From the NCBI RefSeq assembly GCF_000283155.1, contig NW_004454229.1, positions 519,024 to 583,023 of the forward strand: a stretch of DNA of 64,000 bases, read 5' to 3'. Source of the DNA: Ceratotherium simum simum. Taxonomy: Eukaryota > Chordata > Mammalia > Perissodactyla > Rhinocerotidae. The notes under the pieces are model-generated. The model saw only the letters and a list, made by a program, of their open reading frames with translations, ran no database searches and was not told the origin of the DNA. The position numbers and the translations under genes are program-made. Positions 8,085 through 18,910 of the stretch are shown piece after piece. Each line of letters opens with the position of its first letter. Position 1 is the first letter of the stretch.

Positions 8085-10130
8085 GACAGTTAATGGACCA
8101 GAAGGAACAAGAATTTAAAATAAGCATAATAAGTGTCCCCAAAGAGATAAAGTGGGATATTGGGAATACGAAGGAGATCCAAATAGCTGTAGAGGAGAAA
8201 CAAGGAGACATCCTGAATATGAAAGAGGTTATCACCAAAAAACCTCTGAAGGAACTTCACAAGGGTATATTTGGGAAGAAGGATACTGAACCCAGAAAGA
8301 AGGAGTATGATGCAAAAAAGGAATGCTGGGGGGAAAAAAGTAAGTATGAGGATAAATTTAAGCAAGCACTGACTGTATCAAACAATAATAATATAATATT
8401 AAGAATTATGACTAATTTGGGAGTCAAAATCAAGATAGAACTAGAATACTGGATAATACCGTTTAAGATGGGAGGAAGAGTGATTTAAGTTGAAGTATTC
8501 TGAAGTCTTTGTATTGTTGGGGAGGATGGAAAATGTTATTTAATTTTAGAATTCGTTAAATATGCATGTTAAAATTTTAAGAGTAACTACTAAAAAAGTG
8601 GAAATAAAACATATAACTTTTAAACCAATAGAGGAAAAAAAAAGAATTAAAAGCCTTGGTTAATTCAAAAGAGGACAGAAAAATAAAATAAAATAAGAAG
8701 CAGAGGAGAAATAGGGTAAGCAAACAGCAGAAAATAAGATGGTAGACATCAATCCAAATATATCAGGAATGCCAGTAAATCTAAATGGACTAAAATCTCC
8801 AGTTAAAAGATAAGGATTGTCATATTGGGTAAAAATAAACAAACAACTCTCTGCTTCTACCCTGACTATATGCTGTTTATCCAAGACACCCTTAAAAGTC
8901 CCTTATGGGACTCAGAAAGGTTGAAAATAAAGGGCTTAGAAAAGATATCGTGAAGATAAATAAGTTGATGAATGATCCCTGAATTGCCAAATCCAGCAAT
9001 GTTTATTCAAAACACATTGTGATCAGTTGTGTTTATTCTATTAATGTGAATATAGTGTAACATTTTGAAATTTATTAACTTGATTTCAAATATTAACAAA
9101 TTAAAAGAAAAAACAGAGATTTCAATAGATTCAGAAAAAGCATCTGGTGAAATTCCATACCCATTTATGATAAGACTCTCAGTAAGCTAGTATTATAAGA
9201 GATATTCTTTAACCTGAAAAATGATTTCTACCAAAAACACAATGCAATAGGGAAAAATTTGAAGTACTCTCTTTAAAATTAGTAATTAGGCAAGGATGTT
9301 TGTTATCACTGCTTCTATTCAACATTGTATTGGGATTTCTAGCCAAAATAGGAAGGCAAGACAAAGAAGTAAAAACCAGATGGTGAGTGATTATGGTAGA
9401 ATATAATGATCTATGTAGAAATCTAAGAGCATCTGCAGACAAACTGTTAAAATGAACAGGAGCTCTGCAAATTTGCTAGATACAAATAAGAGCAATATAA
9501 AAAATCAATTGTGTTCCTATATACCACAACAGAGTGTTAAAAATGAAATTTTAAAAACATAGCATTTATAAAGTGAACAGAAAACATAAGGTACTTAGGA
9601 ATAAATCTAACAAAAGATGGAAGAGACCTCTTGGGAGAAAATTATAAAACTTTATTTTATAGTATTAAAAAAGATCCAAATAAACGGAGAGATATATTAC
9701 ATTAGTGGATAGGAAGAGCCAGTGCCATCAAGATGTCATTTTTCTCTAAGTTAATAATACATTTGTTGGAATTAATATCAAAATTTCAACAGCGCGCGCG
9801 CGTGTGTGTGTTGTGTGTCTAATTGTAAAAGCTCATTCTAAGATTTCTATGGAAGAGCTAAGATTCAGTAACCGTTAAGAAACAATTGAAGAGAAAGGAT
9901 AAGAGGGTGAAATTTGCCCTAGCAAAACGTGAGACTTCTTTTAAAACCCTAGTAATTAAGACACTGTGGACATCTGGAATAGATATGGTTGAATAAATCA
10001 GCATTTTCCCCCTTCTCCTAGAAATCATCCAAAAGCAATAAAGGAATGAAAAAATAAACTCTATTTTTGGCAAAACTAGAGGACAGGTATTATCCAAGAC
10101 TCTCAAATATGTGTAAGAACAGTCCAAAGA
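8085..10130 (+). mobile_element. Ancient L1-type LINE (L1M/HAL1-like), degraded
   Basis: AT-rich, with the A-strand bias typical of L1. At 8080-8990 it shows the pre-ORF2 and early ORF2 wording of old L1s (AATAAGATGGTAGACATCAA, CAGTAAATCTAAATGGAC, TATATGCTGTTTATCCAAGA). At 9280-9380 there is a reverse-transcriptase stretch that translates as RQGCLLSLLLFNIVLGFLAK. The text continues through TCTATGTAGAAATCTAAGAG to the post-RT region. Stops and frameshifts interrupt it throughout. It cannot make a functional enzyme. The 131-codon frame at 8093-8488 lies inside it. Confidence 0.8.
9792..9818. repeat. (GC)n(GT)n tract inside L1
   Basis: GCGCGCGCGC runs directly into GTGTGTGTG at 9792-9810, followed by TTGTGTGTCT. 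It is a strictly alternating purine-pyrimidine tract and an unusual CpG cluster within AT-rich L1 DNA. Confidence 0.85.
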
Positions 10131-10600
10131 AGCTGAGATTAGGAAGAAAATGAATAGGAGGAAATGAAGAGAAAGAAGTCAGAGAAAGATTTCTTTGATG
10201 AGATAGCCAAAAACATTCTTCCTAAAGGTAAGGGGTATATCCAGAGATGCAAAAACTATATTTCCTGTTTTTGAAAACGGGTGCAATCATTGGGCAAAAG
10301 GGAAATGGGCTCAAGGGAAAGCGTTCCTGGACCTGATTTGGTTGAGACAAGCTGAGGAGTCAGGGCTACACAAAGACTCTAAGGATGAACCCCTTTGTGG
10401 AAGCAGTTTGTTTCTGTGGCAGCAAAGAGACCCTTCTTGTGAAAACCAGCCATGCTGAGATTCTGTCTTGCTGCTCCCTTTCCTTCTGTCAATGGAAAGT
10501 CCAGGAAAACTGAACCCAGTTCATTTCGTGTCAACAAGGATCTTTAATGCTATTATAGGGAGTAATAACAGGGATCTAACAAAGCATCAACAGGAAGATA
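10130..10600. other. Unassigned AT-rich sequence
   Basis: Between the old L1 and the DNA transposon. No gene; it may be further decayed L1/HAL1 or an older host sequence. Confidence 0.35.
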
Positions 10601-10601
10601 C

Positions 10602-10815
10602 TACAGTCACGTGCCGCGTAATGGCGTGTCAGTCAAGGACGCACTGCATGTATGATGGTGGTCCCGTAGGATTGGTACCATGGAGCCTAGGTGTGTAGTA
10701 GGCCATTCCATCTAGGGTTGTGTAAGTACACTCTGTGATGTTCGCACAACGACGAAATCACCTAATGACGCATTTCTCAGAATGTATCCCCGTCCTTAAG
10801 CGACACGTGACCGTA
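10602..10815. mobile_element. Tigger-like (Tc1/mariner) non-autonomous DNA transposon
   Basis: The left end begins TACAGTCACGTGCCGCGTAA. The reverse complement of the right end begins TACGGTCACGTGTCGCTTAA, so the two ends form an imperfect terminal inverted repeat. TA dinucleotides sit at both outer edges, as expected of Tc1/mariner insertion. The interior carries TATGATGGTGGTCCCGTAGG, GTGTGTAGTAGGCCATTCC and GTGTAAGTACACTCTGTGAT, all known from a human Tigger-related medium-reiterated repeat. At about 214 bp it has no transposase and is internally deleted. Confidence 0.8.
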
Positions 10816-10819
10816 TAGG

Positions 10820-12035
10820 AAAAAAGGAGAAAAATATTCAGAGAAGTTTAACGAAGGGCAAAAACTCCTCCCCAGAGAAAAGTCGCCACAGAGCAGATGA
10901 AAACTGGGATCAAACATTTTATCATGAATTTAAAAAATCTTAATAAAACAATTGTCACCATAAAGTAGGACAACAAAGCAAAGACTAAAGAAGCCAGGGA
11001 AAAAGGGCGAGATCACGGGAGGAAATAAGACGTGAGCTGGCAAAATTCAGGACAGGAGTGGAAGAAAAAAGCCATCCAGAAATGGAGACAGCCTGGAAAG
11101 AGCATAGAGGAGAATGAAGAGACACCAAACTCACACAGAAAGTTTCTCAGGTTAAGAGAATAAACATGAGAAAAGCAAACAAAAAGCAACAGAAATAAAG
11201 ATATTTTAAAAAAGGGGTTTGAGAGAAAATTATTGATATAAGAATAGACAGTAAAGATCCAACTTATGTACCTTTGGAGTCCCCACAGCAGGTAAACAAA
11301 ATAAATGGCACTGGATAAATATTTAAATGTTTAATTCAAGAAGACTTTTCATGAAATAAGGTAGACTTGACTCTATATATTTATCCAGAATGGTAATACT
11401 AAGACATAGCCCAGTAAGTTTGTTCTACTTCAAAGATAAAGAAAGAATCTTTCGGGGGGCGGCCCCGTGGCTTAGCGGTTGGGCGCGCGCGCTCTGCTGC
11501 TGGCGGCCTGGGTTCGGATCCCGGGCGTGCACCAACGCACTGCTTCTTCGGCCATGCTGGGGCCGCGTCCCACATACAGCAGCTGGAGGGCTGTGCAGCT
11601 ATGACATACAACTATCTACTGGGGCTTTGGGGGAAAATAAATAAATAAATAAATAAAAATTAAAAAAAAAAAAAGAATCTTTTGGTAAGCTGGGTAAGTT
11701 TGGGGCATGCATAATAGGAAAAAAGATCAGAATAGACTCAGACTTATTCAGATGAACTTTCAATGTTATTAGTCAGTGGAATAACGTCTACAAGACCCTC
11801 AAAGAAAGAAAATGAGGCCCAAGGATTTTTATATCCATGAATTTTTATATCCATGCCCTTTAATTAACAGTCCTTCAATTTTAAAGGCTGTAAACAAGTA
11901 GCTTTGAACATGCCTGATTTCAGGATGATCAATCAACAGTGAATTAGGGAAATTACAGCAAAATGACTTACAGCAAAAAGCATTAAATGATTCAAAGACA
12001 ACCACATTATCGTGTAAAGGCTGCAATGTACAATT
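10820..12035 (+). mobile_element. HAL1/L1-like ancient LINE fragment, split by an ERE SINE
   Basis: AT- and A-rich sequence with old L1/HAL1 wording, best at 11770-11860 (GTGGAATAACGTCTACAAGA, CCCAAGGATTTTTATATCC). The ERE at 11453-11671 sits inside it. No frame of useful length remains. Confidence 0.5.
11453..11671 (+). mobile_element. ERE-type SINE, short form, with 11-bp target duplication
   Basis: GCGGCCCCGTGGCTTAGCGG head, B box GGTTCGGATCCCG, the CCCACATACAGCAGCTGGAG body, then GGGGCTTTGGGGGAAAATAA and an (AAAT)n/poly-A tail. It lacks the GGATTGGCA tail units seen in the copy at 5695. The direct repeat AAAGAATCTTT lies at 11442-11452 and 11672-11682. The head is CpG-rich (GCGCGCGCGC), suggesting a young copy. 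Confidence 0.95.
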
Positions 12036-12039
12036 AACA

Positions 12040-12525
12040 TATTTATTAGTTGTCTATTGCTGCACATCAAATTACCCTAAAACTTAGCAGTTTAAAACCG
12101 TGGACATTTATTGTCACACCCAGTTTCTGAAGATCGGGAAATCTGGAGCAGCCTGGCTGGGTGGTTCTGGCTGAGAGCCTCTCATGAAGTTTCGGTCAAG
12201 CTGTTGGCCCAGGGCTGCAGGTAGCTGAAGGCTTCACCTGGCCTGGCAGATTCACTTCCAGCTCAGTCACCTGGCTGTTGACAGGAAGCTTCAGTTCCTC
12301 ACCACGTGGGCCTGCTTAAAATGGCGGCTGGCTTCCCCCACAGCAAAATGCCGGGCTGGAGTGGGGCCGAGAGACAGAGAGAGCCCAAGATGAAAGTCGT
12401 GGTATCTTTTATAACTCCTTCTCGGAAGTGATATGTACCATCACTTTTTTTCCATATTCTGTTGGTCATAAAGACCAACCCTGGTATAATGTGAATACCA
12501 GGAAGCATTATCCATAACAGTTATG
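12040..12525 (-). mobile_element. MaLR-like LTR (MLT1 group), antisense
   Basis: Starts TTAGTTGTCTATTGCTGCAC...AAAACTTAGCAGTTTAAAAC and ends CATATTCTGTTGGTCATAAA...CCCTGGTATAAT. Read on the minus strand this is the familiar old LTR with an AATAAATG-type polyadenylation region and a TTTTAAGCCGCTAAGTTTTG-like R region. It is a solo, decayed LTR with no coding potential. The family name is from memory. Confidence 0.65.
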
Positions 12526-13181
12526 AATAGCTATCTATGCACAAAATAATATGGCATCAACATTCATAAAACTGAAACCATCGGGGATAGGAGGAGAAAT
12601 AAATCATAAATACAGTAGTAATGGGGGACTCATTTCACTGATCTTAGTGCATGAGCAAGCAAGGGGATAAGAAATAAGAACAGAGAAGACTAAATATCAT
12701 TTTAAAATCTATATTCTAAAAACAGATAATTTCCTTTTTTATTCAATTGCCCATAAGATATTAATGAAAAATAATATTAGGCCACAAAGAAAATCTTGAT
12801 AAATTACAAGAAGTAAAAATAATTTGGACAATATTCTCTGGTTACAATAAATCTAAATTAGAAATTTAATCCTAAAATCAGAAAACAAAAGGGACCCTCT
12901 ATCTGGAAATTAAAACAAACAAACAACAACAACAACAGTAACAAAAGTCTTGGGTCAAAGAAAAAAAAAACCCCAAATTGCAGAATATTTAGAAAATTAA
13001 TTGTGATGAAAATGCTACATGTCAGAGCTCACGGCATATGGCTAGTGGTGCTCCCAGCTCAGTGCTGCTTACGAATGAGTGGGTAATTCAGATAGAAGCT
13101 GTGTTTTCTAATACCTAACCTTTATCCGCAATAAAGTGATATTTTGGCCTCCATCTGTGTTATTCTCAATTAGTTCAGAAT

Positions 13182-13382
13182 TTGGGCAAAGTAAACGGGT
13201 GTTATTTGTTGGGCTTCCCCAAGGTCCCAATACTGCTAGATAATGCAATGAGGCAAAAGAAAAAAAATAGAGCTATAAAAGCAGGAAAAGAGGACGTAAA
13301 GTTAACACTATTTGCAGATGACTGTATTCCTGGAAAACCTAAAGAATCCACTGAAAAACTGTTACCAACAGTAAGAGGATTT
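13182..13382 (+). pseudogene. L1 ORF2 reverse-transcriptase remnant
   Basis: The frame from 13182 reads through GCAGGAAAAGAGGACGTAAA into a segment ending LFADDCIPGKPKESTEK. It holds the Phe-Ala-Asp-Asp motif, whose two Asp residues bind catalytic metal in LINE reverse transcriptases. The open frame continues to 13559 only because it runs into the ERE SINE. The parts needed on either side are frameshifted, so no enzyme is expected. Confidence 0.75.
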
Positions 13383-13687
13383 TTTTTTCTTTTTTTTTTT
13401 TTTGTGAGGGAGATCAGCCCTGAGCTAACATCCATGCTAATCCTCCTCTTTTTGCTGAGGAAGACCGGCTCTGAGCTAACATCTGTTGCCAATCCTCCTC
13501 CTTTTTTCTCCCCAAAGCCCCAGCAGATAGTTGTATGTCACAGTTGCACATCCTTCTAGTTGCTGTATGTGGGACGCGGCCTCAGCGTGGCGGGAGAAGC
13601 GGTGCGTCGGTGCACGCCCGGGATCCGAACCCGAGCCGCCAGTAGCGGAGCGCACGCACTCAACCGCTAAGCCACAAGGCCGGCCCC
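13383..13687 (-). mobile_element. ERE-type SINE, antisense, with 19-bp target duplication
   Basis: T-rich start, then antisense tail units (GAGATCAGCCCTGAGCTAAC, TGCTGAGGAAGACCGGCTCT), GTTGCTGTATGTGGGACGCG, the antisense B box GGATCCGAACC and the end CTAAGCCACAAGGCCGGCCCC. A perfect 19-bp repeat, ACCAACAGTAAGAGGATTT, flanks it at 13364-13382 and 13688-13706. The long perfect repeat fixes the boundaries and shows insertion into an already dead L1. Confidence 0.97.
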
Positions 13688-14967
13688 ACCAACAGTAAGA
13701 GGATTTATTAAGATGGATATGCAAAGTTAATAAGGAAGAATCAACTACTTTCAGGTACAAATATAACCATTTGGAAGATATAATGAAAGGAAAGATCTCA
13801 TTTACAAGAACAAGGACAGAACAACAACAAAGTCAACTACTTGGCAATAAAGGTAACTTGTAGGAGCAAGACCCACACACAGAAAATGTTTAAACACATC
13901 TAAGGACACCAAGAAGACTAGAAGAAATGAACTGACCATGTTTTTGGCTAGGCAGACTCAATGCCAGAAAGATGTCAATTCTCCCCAAGGTAATTCTAAA
14001 TTTAATGCAATCCCGATAAAACACCAACAGCTTTGGGTTTTTTGAACCAGACAAGCTGATTTTAAAGTTCATGTGAAAAAATGAAAAAACAAACGTTTAG
14101 GAAAATTCTGAAAAGAAGAGTAATATCAGGGGACTACCTCTACCAGATATTAAAACATGTTAAAAGTCTCAATAATTGAAATCGTGAGGAACTGATGCAT
14201 GAATAGCAGAACAGGCCAATCATCCACGATAGAAAGTCCAGAAATAGAAATTTAGTATGTGAAAAAGCTGGCCTCTAAAACCAGTGGGAGAAATAATTAG
14301 CTATTCAATAAATGTAGCTGAGATTACTGGTTGGCCATATGGAAAAAAGATAAAGTTAGGTTCCTACTTTGCCCCATATATTAGGATAAATTCCAAATGG
14401 ATCAAAGATTCAAAAGGAAAAATAATGCCACAGATATGTTAGAAGAAAACATGAGCAAATCCTTTGATAATCTTGAAATAGGGAAGAGCTTTCAAATTAT
14501 GACTCAAAATAGAGATGACATTAGAGAAAAAAATAGAAAAATTAAACTGCATTAAGGATATCTTTATGCCAAAATATGAGCAAAGTTAAAAGATAACTAA
14601 CTGGGAAATAATATTTGATACTCATATTTCATCAAAAGGTTAATTTCTCTAACTTACAAAGTGGTCCTAGAAATCAGTGAGATAAAGAACCAAATGCTCA
14701 ATAGAAAAATGTGCAAAGGAAATGAAGTGGTTCACAGGAAAAGGTTCTACCTCACTCATACTAATAGAGATGCAGATTAAAACTACACCAAGATATTATT
14801 TTTTTTACCTGTCAGAATGATAAAAATGATAAAAAATATCCCAGAGTTTGAAAACATGCTCTGTTGGCCAGGCCATGGCAACGCTGTTATCAGGGTGTCA
14901 ATCAGTACAATCCCCATGGAGGGCAATCTGGCAAAACCCTATTCAAATTACAAATGTATATACTCTC

Positions 14968-15440
14968 TGTGTTAGTCATGGTTCTCCAGAGAAACAGAAC
15001 CAGTAGGATACGTATAGATATATACAAGAGGAGATTTAGTATAGGAATTGGCTCACGTGCTTATGGAGGCCAAGAAGTCCCACCATCTGCCTTCTGCAAG
15101 CTGGAGAACCAGGAAAGCCAGTGGCATAACTCAGTCCAAGTCCAAAGGCCCATGAACCAGGAGCTCCGACATCCAAGAGCAGGAAAAGATGGACATCTCA
15201 GCTCAAGAAGAGAGAGAGAGAATTCGCCCTTTCTTTGCCTTTTTGTTCTATTCAGGCCCTCAGTGGGATGGATGCTGCCAAACTGCACCTGATCACCCAA
15301 GAGTGACCTTTACTCAGTCTACTGAATCAAATGTAATCTAGTCCAGAAACACCCTCACAAACACACCCAGAAATTACATTTTACCAGCTATCTGGGCATC
15401 CCTTAGCCCAGGCAAGTTGACACATAAAATTAACCATCTC
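14968..15440 (-). mobile_element. Old LTR-type or medium-reiterated repeat, antisense
   Basis: Begins TGTTAGTCATGGTTCTCCAG then AGAAACAGAACCAGTAGGAT, passes GGAATTGGCTCACGTGCTTA and CTTTTTGTTCTATTCAGGCC, and ends CAAGTTGACACATAAAATTA. I know this as a common old mammalian repeat with an LTR-like polyadenylation region on the minus strand, but I am unsure of the family name. It splits the L1 3' region. The 142-codon plus frame at 14864 is a chance frame across the junction. Confidence 0.65.
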
Positions 15441-15939
15441 ATTCTCTGACCTAGCAATTCCATTTCTAAGAATCTACTCTAAAAATAGGTTTGTACATAA
15501 AGGAAATGACATATGCAGAGTTCTTTGCAATAGCTAAGATTGGAAGCAACCTAAATATCCATCAATAGGGGAAGGATTTAAATTAACTGTGGTACACATA
15601 TTATTTCCATAGAAATGAAAACTGTAAAATTGTATCAAAGATTTAGAAAGCTCTCAGTGTACTGACATGGCAAGATCTCCAAGACCTATTAGGAGAAAAA
15701 TCTAGTGTGTATGGTACATTACCATTTGTGTAAAAAGATGGAGGTAAGAATATATATTTATATTTGCTTGAATATACATAAAAAGTCTGTGTTTATCTGT
15801 TTAGAAGTGGGATGGGGATGGATGTGGGAGGGAAATTTTTCATTTTATACCTTTTTATTTTGTCCTATATCAATGTGATACCTATTCAAATAATTAAATA
15901 CTTTAATACAATTTTTAAAAATCTCATAAGTGGAAAAAT

Positions 15940-17375
15940 ATAATACTTTGCACAGGTTTAAATAATAGAGCAATGGATCTAAAAAAGGAAGACTTGAAAC
16001 AGACCCCTACTAATATGGAAACTTTAAACACGATAAAAGTGGAATTCCAAACCAGTGGGAAAATGATGGACAATTCAATCCAATCGTGTTGGGAAAATTG
16101 ATATCTACATGGAAAAAGCACAACTGGATCACTAACTTTCACTCTGTACAAAAATGAAATTTAGAATCAACATGGAAAAATACGGCACACAAAAACTTAG
16201 CACTTTTAGAAGAAAACAAAGGAGAATATCTTTATGATCTCAGGGTATGAAAAGATTTCTTAAACAATTCACAAAAAACACAAACAAGGATGGAAAAAGA
16301 TGGATAGATTTGACTACATTAAAATTTAAACATTTATGTGCATCAAAAGACACTATAAACAAAGTAAAAAGAGAAGTCACAGACCAGGAGAGGAAGTTTT
16401 CAACACGTATAACCAAAAAAGTGATTTGTATCCAGAATATATAAAACGACCTACAGATCAATTAGATAATGCAAAGGACCCCACACAAAAATAGTCAACG
16501 TATAGGAAGAATCAGTTCACAGAAGAGAAAACCTGAATGGCTAATACATATTTGAAACAGTGCTCAAATGTACTATTAATTAGTGAAAAGCAAAATAAAA
16601 TCACACTGTGATTATATTATGTACACATCAGATTTGCAAAAACGTGAATGCCTGACAGTTTCAAGTGCTGAGGAGGCGACGACAGAGCAATGGGAGTGTA
16701 AATTTGTAAAACTACTTTGAAGGGCAATTTGGTAATATCTGATAAAGATACACACACACACCCACACACATTCGTGTATATATGAAATTCTCCCACAAGG
16801 AGGCATGCCCAGGAATATTCCCTGCAACATTGTTTGAAAGAGTAAAAAAAAAAAATTGGATGCAACTGAATGTCCATCAAGAGCAGAATTGGTGAGTAAG
16901 TTGTGGTTACGTGGGAAGGCACTGTGTATCGGTGAAAATAAAAGAACCAGAGCTACGTAAATCAGTGTGGGTAAATCTCACAAACACAGTATTGAACAAA
17001 AAAGCAAACTGCAAAAGGACATATAGTATGACAACATTTATATGAAGTTTAGAGGCAGGCAAAATGACACTATATAATGTTTATGCTCATGTGAACTTTA
17101 TATAGTGTGTGCAGGGCTATATCAAGAGTGTACGAGCATTCCTAAAGATATGAGTGGAAGGCATACATCGTATCACAGAGGTGATTACCTCTAGTGGGGA
17201 GGGAAGGGAATGGGGTGGGAGAGGTCCTCAGAGGTCCTCAACTGTATGTGTATTGTTTTATTTCCACTCTGGATGGAGGGTATGTAGGTGTTTTCTTATT
17301 CTCTACACCCTTCTGATGTCAGACATGTTTTATAATTGCAAAAAATTAAGTGTTCCTTAACGACAGTAATAACCA
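15940..17375 (+). mobile_element. Old L1 LINE 3' fragment, second copy
   Basis: Repeats the 3' third of an L1 after the end of the previous one: ACATTAAAATTTAAACATTT and CATCAAAAGACACTATAAAC (late ORF2), GCAAGATTTGCAAAAACG-like text, GGCAATTTGGTAATATCTGA, CCCAGGAATATTCCCTGC and GGTGATTACCTCTAGTGGGG (3' UTR). It is a separate insertion from 12560-15915 because the same L1 region occurs in both. Confidence 0.8.
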
Positions 17376-17749
17376 GCTAGAAAAGATAATAGGGTATAAG
17401 ACACCTTTTGTTTTTTAAGATAGCAACAAAACTATTACGTATATAGGAATTAGCTGATTAAGAATGTAATACCAACTCAATGTAGTACCAAACAAGCTCA
17501 CTTTCCCCTCGCCTTCACCCTCTGCTTAGATGAGGACAGTTGGTGGTTTCTCAAGTTCCTGAGCTAACTCCTGTAGAGCAGAGCACGGATCTCACACTTA
17601 GCAAACACGGATTAAATAGGATCAGTTATGATGGTTAAATCCACCACCCATGAGGTGGCCTTTCCCGCTGTAACTTTGTTGGGGGCTTCTAAAAGGCCAG
17701 CAGACTGTGAATGTTTATGGAATTAATAAGAAACCACTTGTTCATCAGG

Positions 17750-17806
17750 GGTGTGTGTGTGTGTGTGTGTGTGTGTACGTGTACGTGCGTGTGTGCATGT
17801 GTGTGG
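17750..17806. repeat. (TG)n microsatellite with TACG interruptions
   Basis: About 13 perfect TG units, then GTACGTGTACGTGCGTGTGTGC and more TG. Likely polymorphic. Confidence 0.95.
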
Positions 17807-17809
17807 TTA

Positions 17810-17905
17810 TTATTTTCAGTTTAGAAAAGGAGAAAAGGAGACCTAGAGAGGGAAGTGTCTCACCCACGGTACACAGCAGGTCAGCGGCTGAGCTGGAGTT
17901 GGGCT
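17810..17905 (-). mobile_element. MIR fragment, antisense
   Basis: TTTCAGTTTAGAAAAGGAGA...GACCTAGAGAGGGAAGTGTC...CACAGCAGGTCAGCGGCTGA follows the antisense MIR core. Confidence 0.65.
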
Positions 17906-18705
17906 GAGAGGGAGGAGAGAAGGTTGTGAGAGGAGCTGGCAGGCAAGAAAGATAGGAAGAGGAGGAGAAGAGAGAGCAGGGAAGGAATGGGGAGTCACTG
18001 AAGAGGGAGACTCCATGTGTGTCTGTCTGCTGGCTCTCATGCTGGAAACAGGGCCTCTGTTCCTGCTCACTCACAGTCGAGGACACCTCAGCCTCCTCTT
18101 CTGGGGAATTTGCTTGTGAGTCTTCATGGCGTTGTTTCATTTTCCCAATCCAGTGGCATCCTTTGGCCAGCTGGGCTCTTCCAACTCTTGATTGCATTCC
18201 TCTGCATTCTTGTGGAAAACCACAAGTTCCTAAATGGTCCCAAATACAATGTGAGCCCTGGGAGTCTCAACCAGGAGAATCCCTGGGAGTCTGGTGAGGG
18301 AAGAGGGCATGGGCCTCCCCCAGGCCAGTCCCTGGTGAGACACTGAGCCCCAGCAGAACAGGATCATCAGTGGGGTGGAGTGGGTCCCCAACCTGGGGAC
18401 AGATCACTGGGGATCTCAAGGCCCATGGGAGGGCCCTCCACCCTGCTGTCGTAGGCATCCCCACTGTCCATTTCACCTGCCCCGTCAGTCAGATGCAGCC
18501 GTGTCTGCACTTACAGGAAGTGAAGAGCAGATCTTTGGGATAAGGTTGAAGACTCCTCGATGGAAAACAACACATCCCTGTTGAGGGCACAGAATCACAG
18601 ATGGAGAATAGACGCCCTACCTCACATGATGCTGGGGACAGCCTCTCACTGTGGTGAGACAGGATGGACCACAAGGTAGGAAAGGGTATTGGTTTCCCCT
18701 TCAGA
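17906..18705. other. Unassigned; purine-rich start
   Basis: 17905-18010 is a GGAGGAGAGA-type purine-rich strand. The rest is single-copy-looking with several overlapping short frames and no recognisable exon or repeat. Confidence 0.4.
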
Positions 18706-18910
18706 GTTCTGGTTCTGTATTGTGCAATCTTCACATTAACTCTATAAGGTGGGTCTTACCTTCCAGCTCACAGAAGAGGAAGGTGAGGCTCTGAGAGGTG
18801 AAGTAACCTGGTGAGGAAACATGGTGAGGGTTTGGGGCCGATGGTGGTGGAGTCAAGACTCAAGCCTAGAGACATCTGATTACAAAGCTAGCTCTCTCTG
18901 CTAATATTCC
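18705..18910 (-). mobile_element. MIR SINE, antisense
   Basis: CAATCTTCACATTAACTCTA, TAAGGTGGGTCTTACC, CAGAAGAGGAAGGTGAGGCT and CTGAGAGGTGAAGTAACC are in MIR antisense order. Confidence 0.75.

Larger units (their letters stand above)
12560..15915 (+). mobile_element. Old L1 LINE, ORF2 to 3' end, interrupted by two insertions
   Basis: In order: the post-endonuclease region (TTAGGCCACAAAGAAAATCT, GGAAATTAAAACAAAC, TCTTGGGTCAAAG), the RT region with a surviving FADD catalytic motif (about 13305-13325, read as LFADDCIPG), the late RT region (GGTCAATTCTCC-like text at 13970, TTTGGGTTTTTTGAACC), and the 3' region (TATTCCAAATGGATCAAAGA, GGCAACGCTGTTATCAGGG, GGAAGCAACCTAAATATCCA). An ERE SINE (13383-13687) and an LTR-type repeat (about 14968-15440) were inserted later. 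Stops and frameshifts leave it inactive. Confidence 0.85.

Noticed and set aside
8093..8488. 131-codon Lys/Glu-rich plus frame
   Set aside because: Falls inside ancient L1/HAL1-type A-rich DNA, where Lys/Ile/Asn-rich frames are expected. No known fold.
14864..15292. 142-codon plus frame
   Set aside because: Crosses the junction between L1 3' sequence and an LTR-type repeat; accidental fusion of two repeats.
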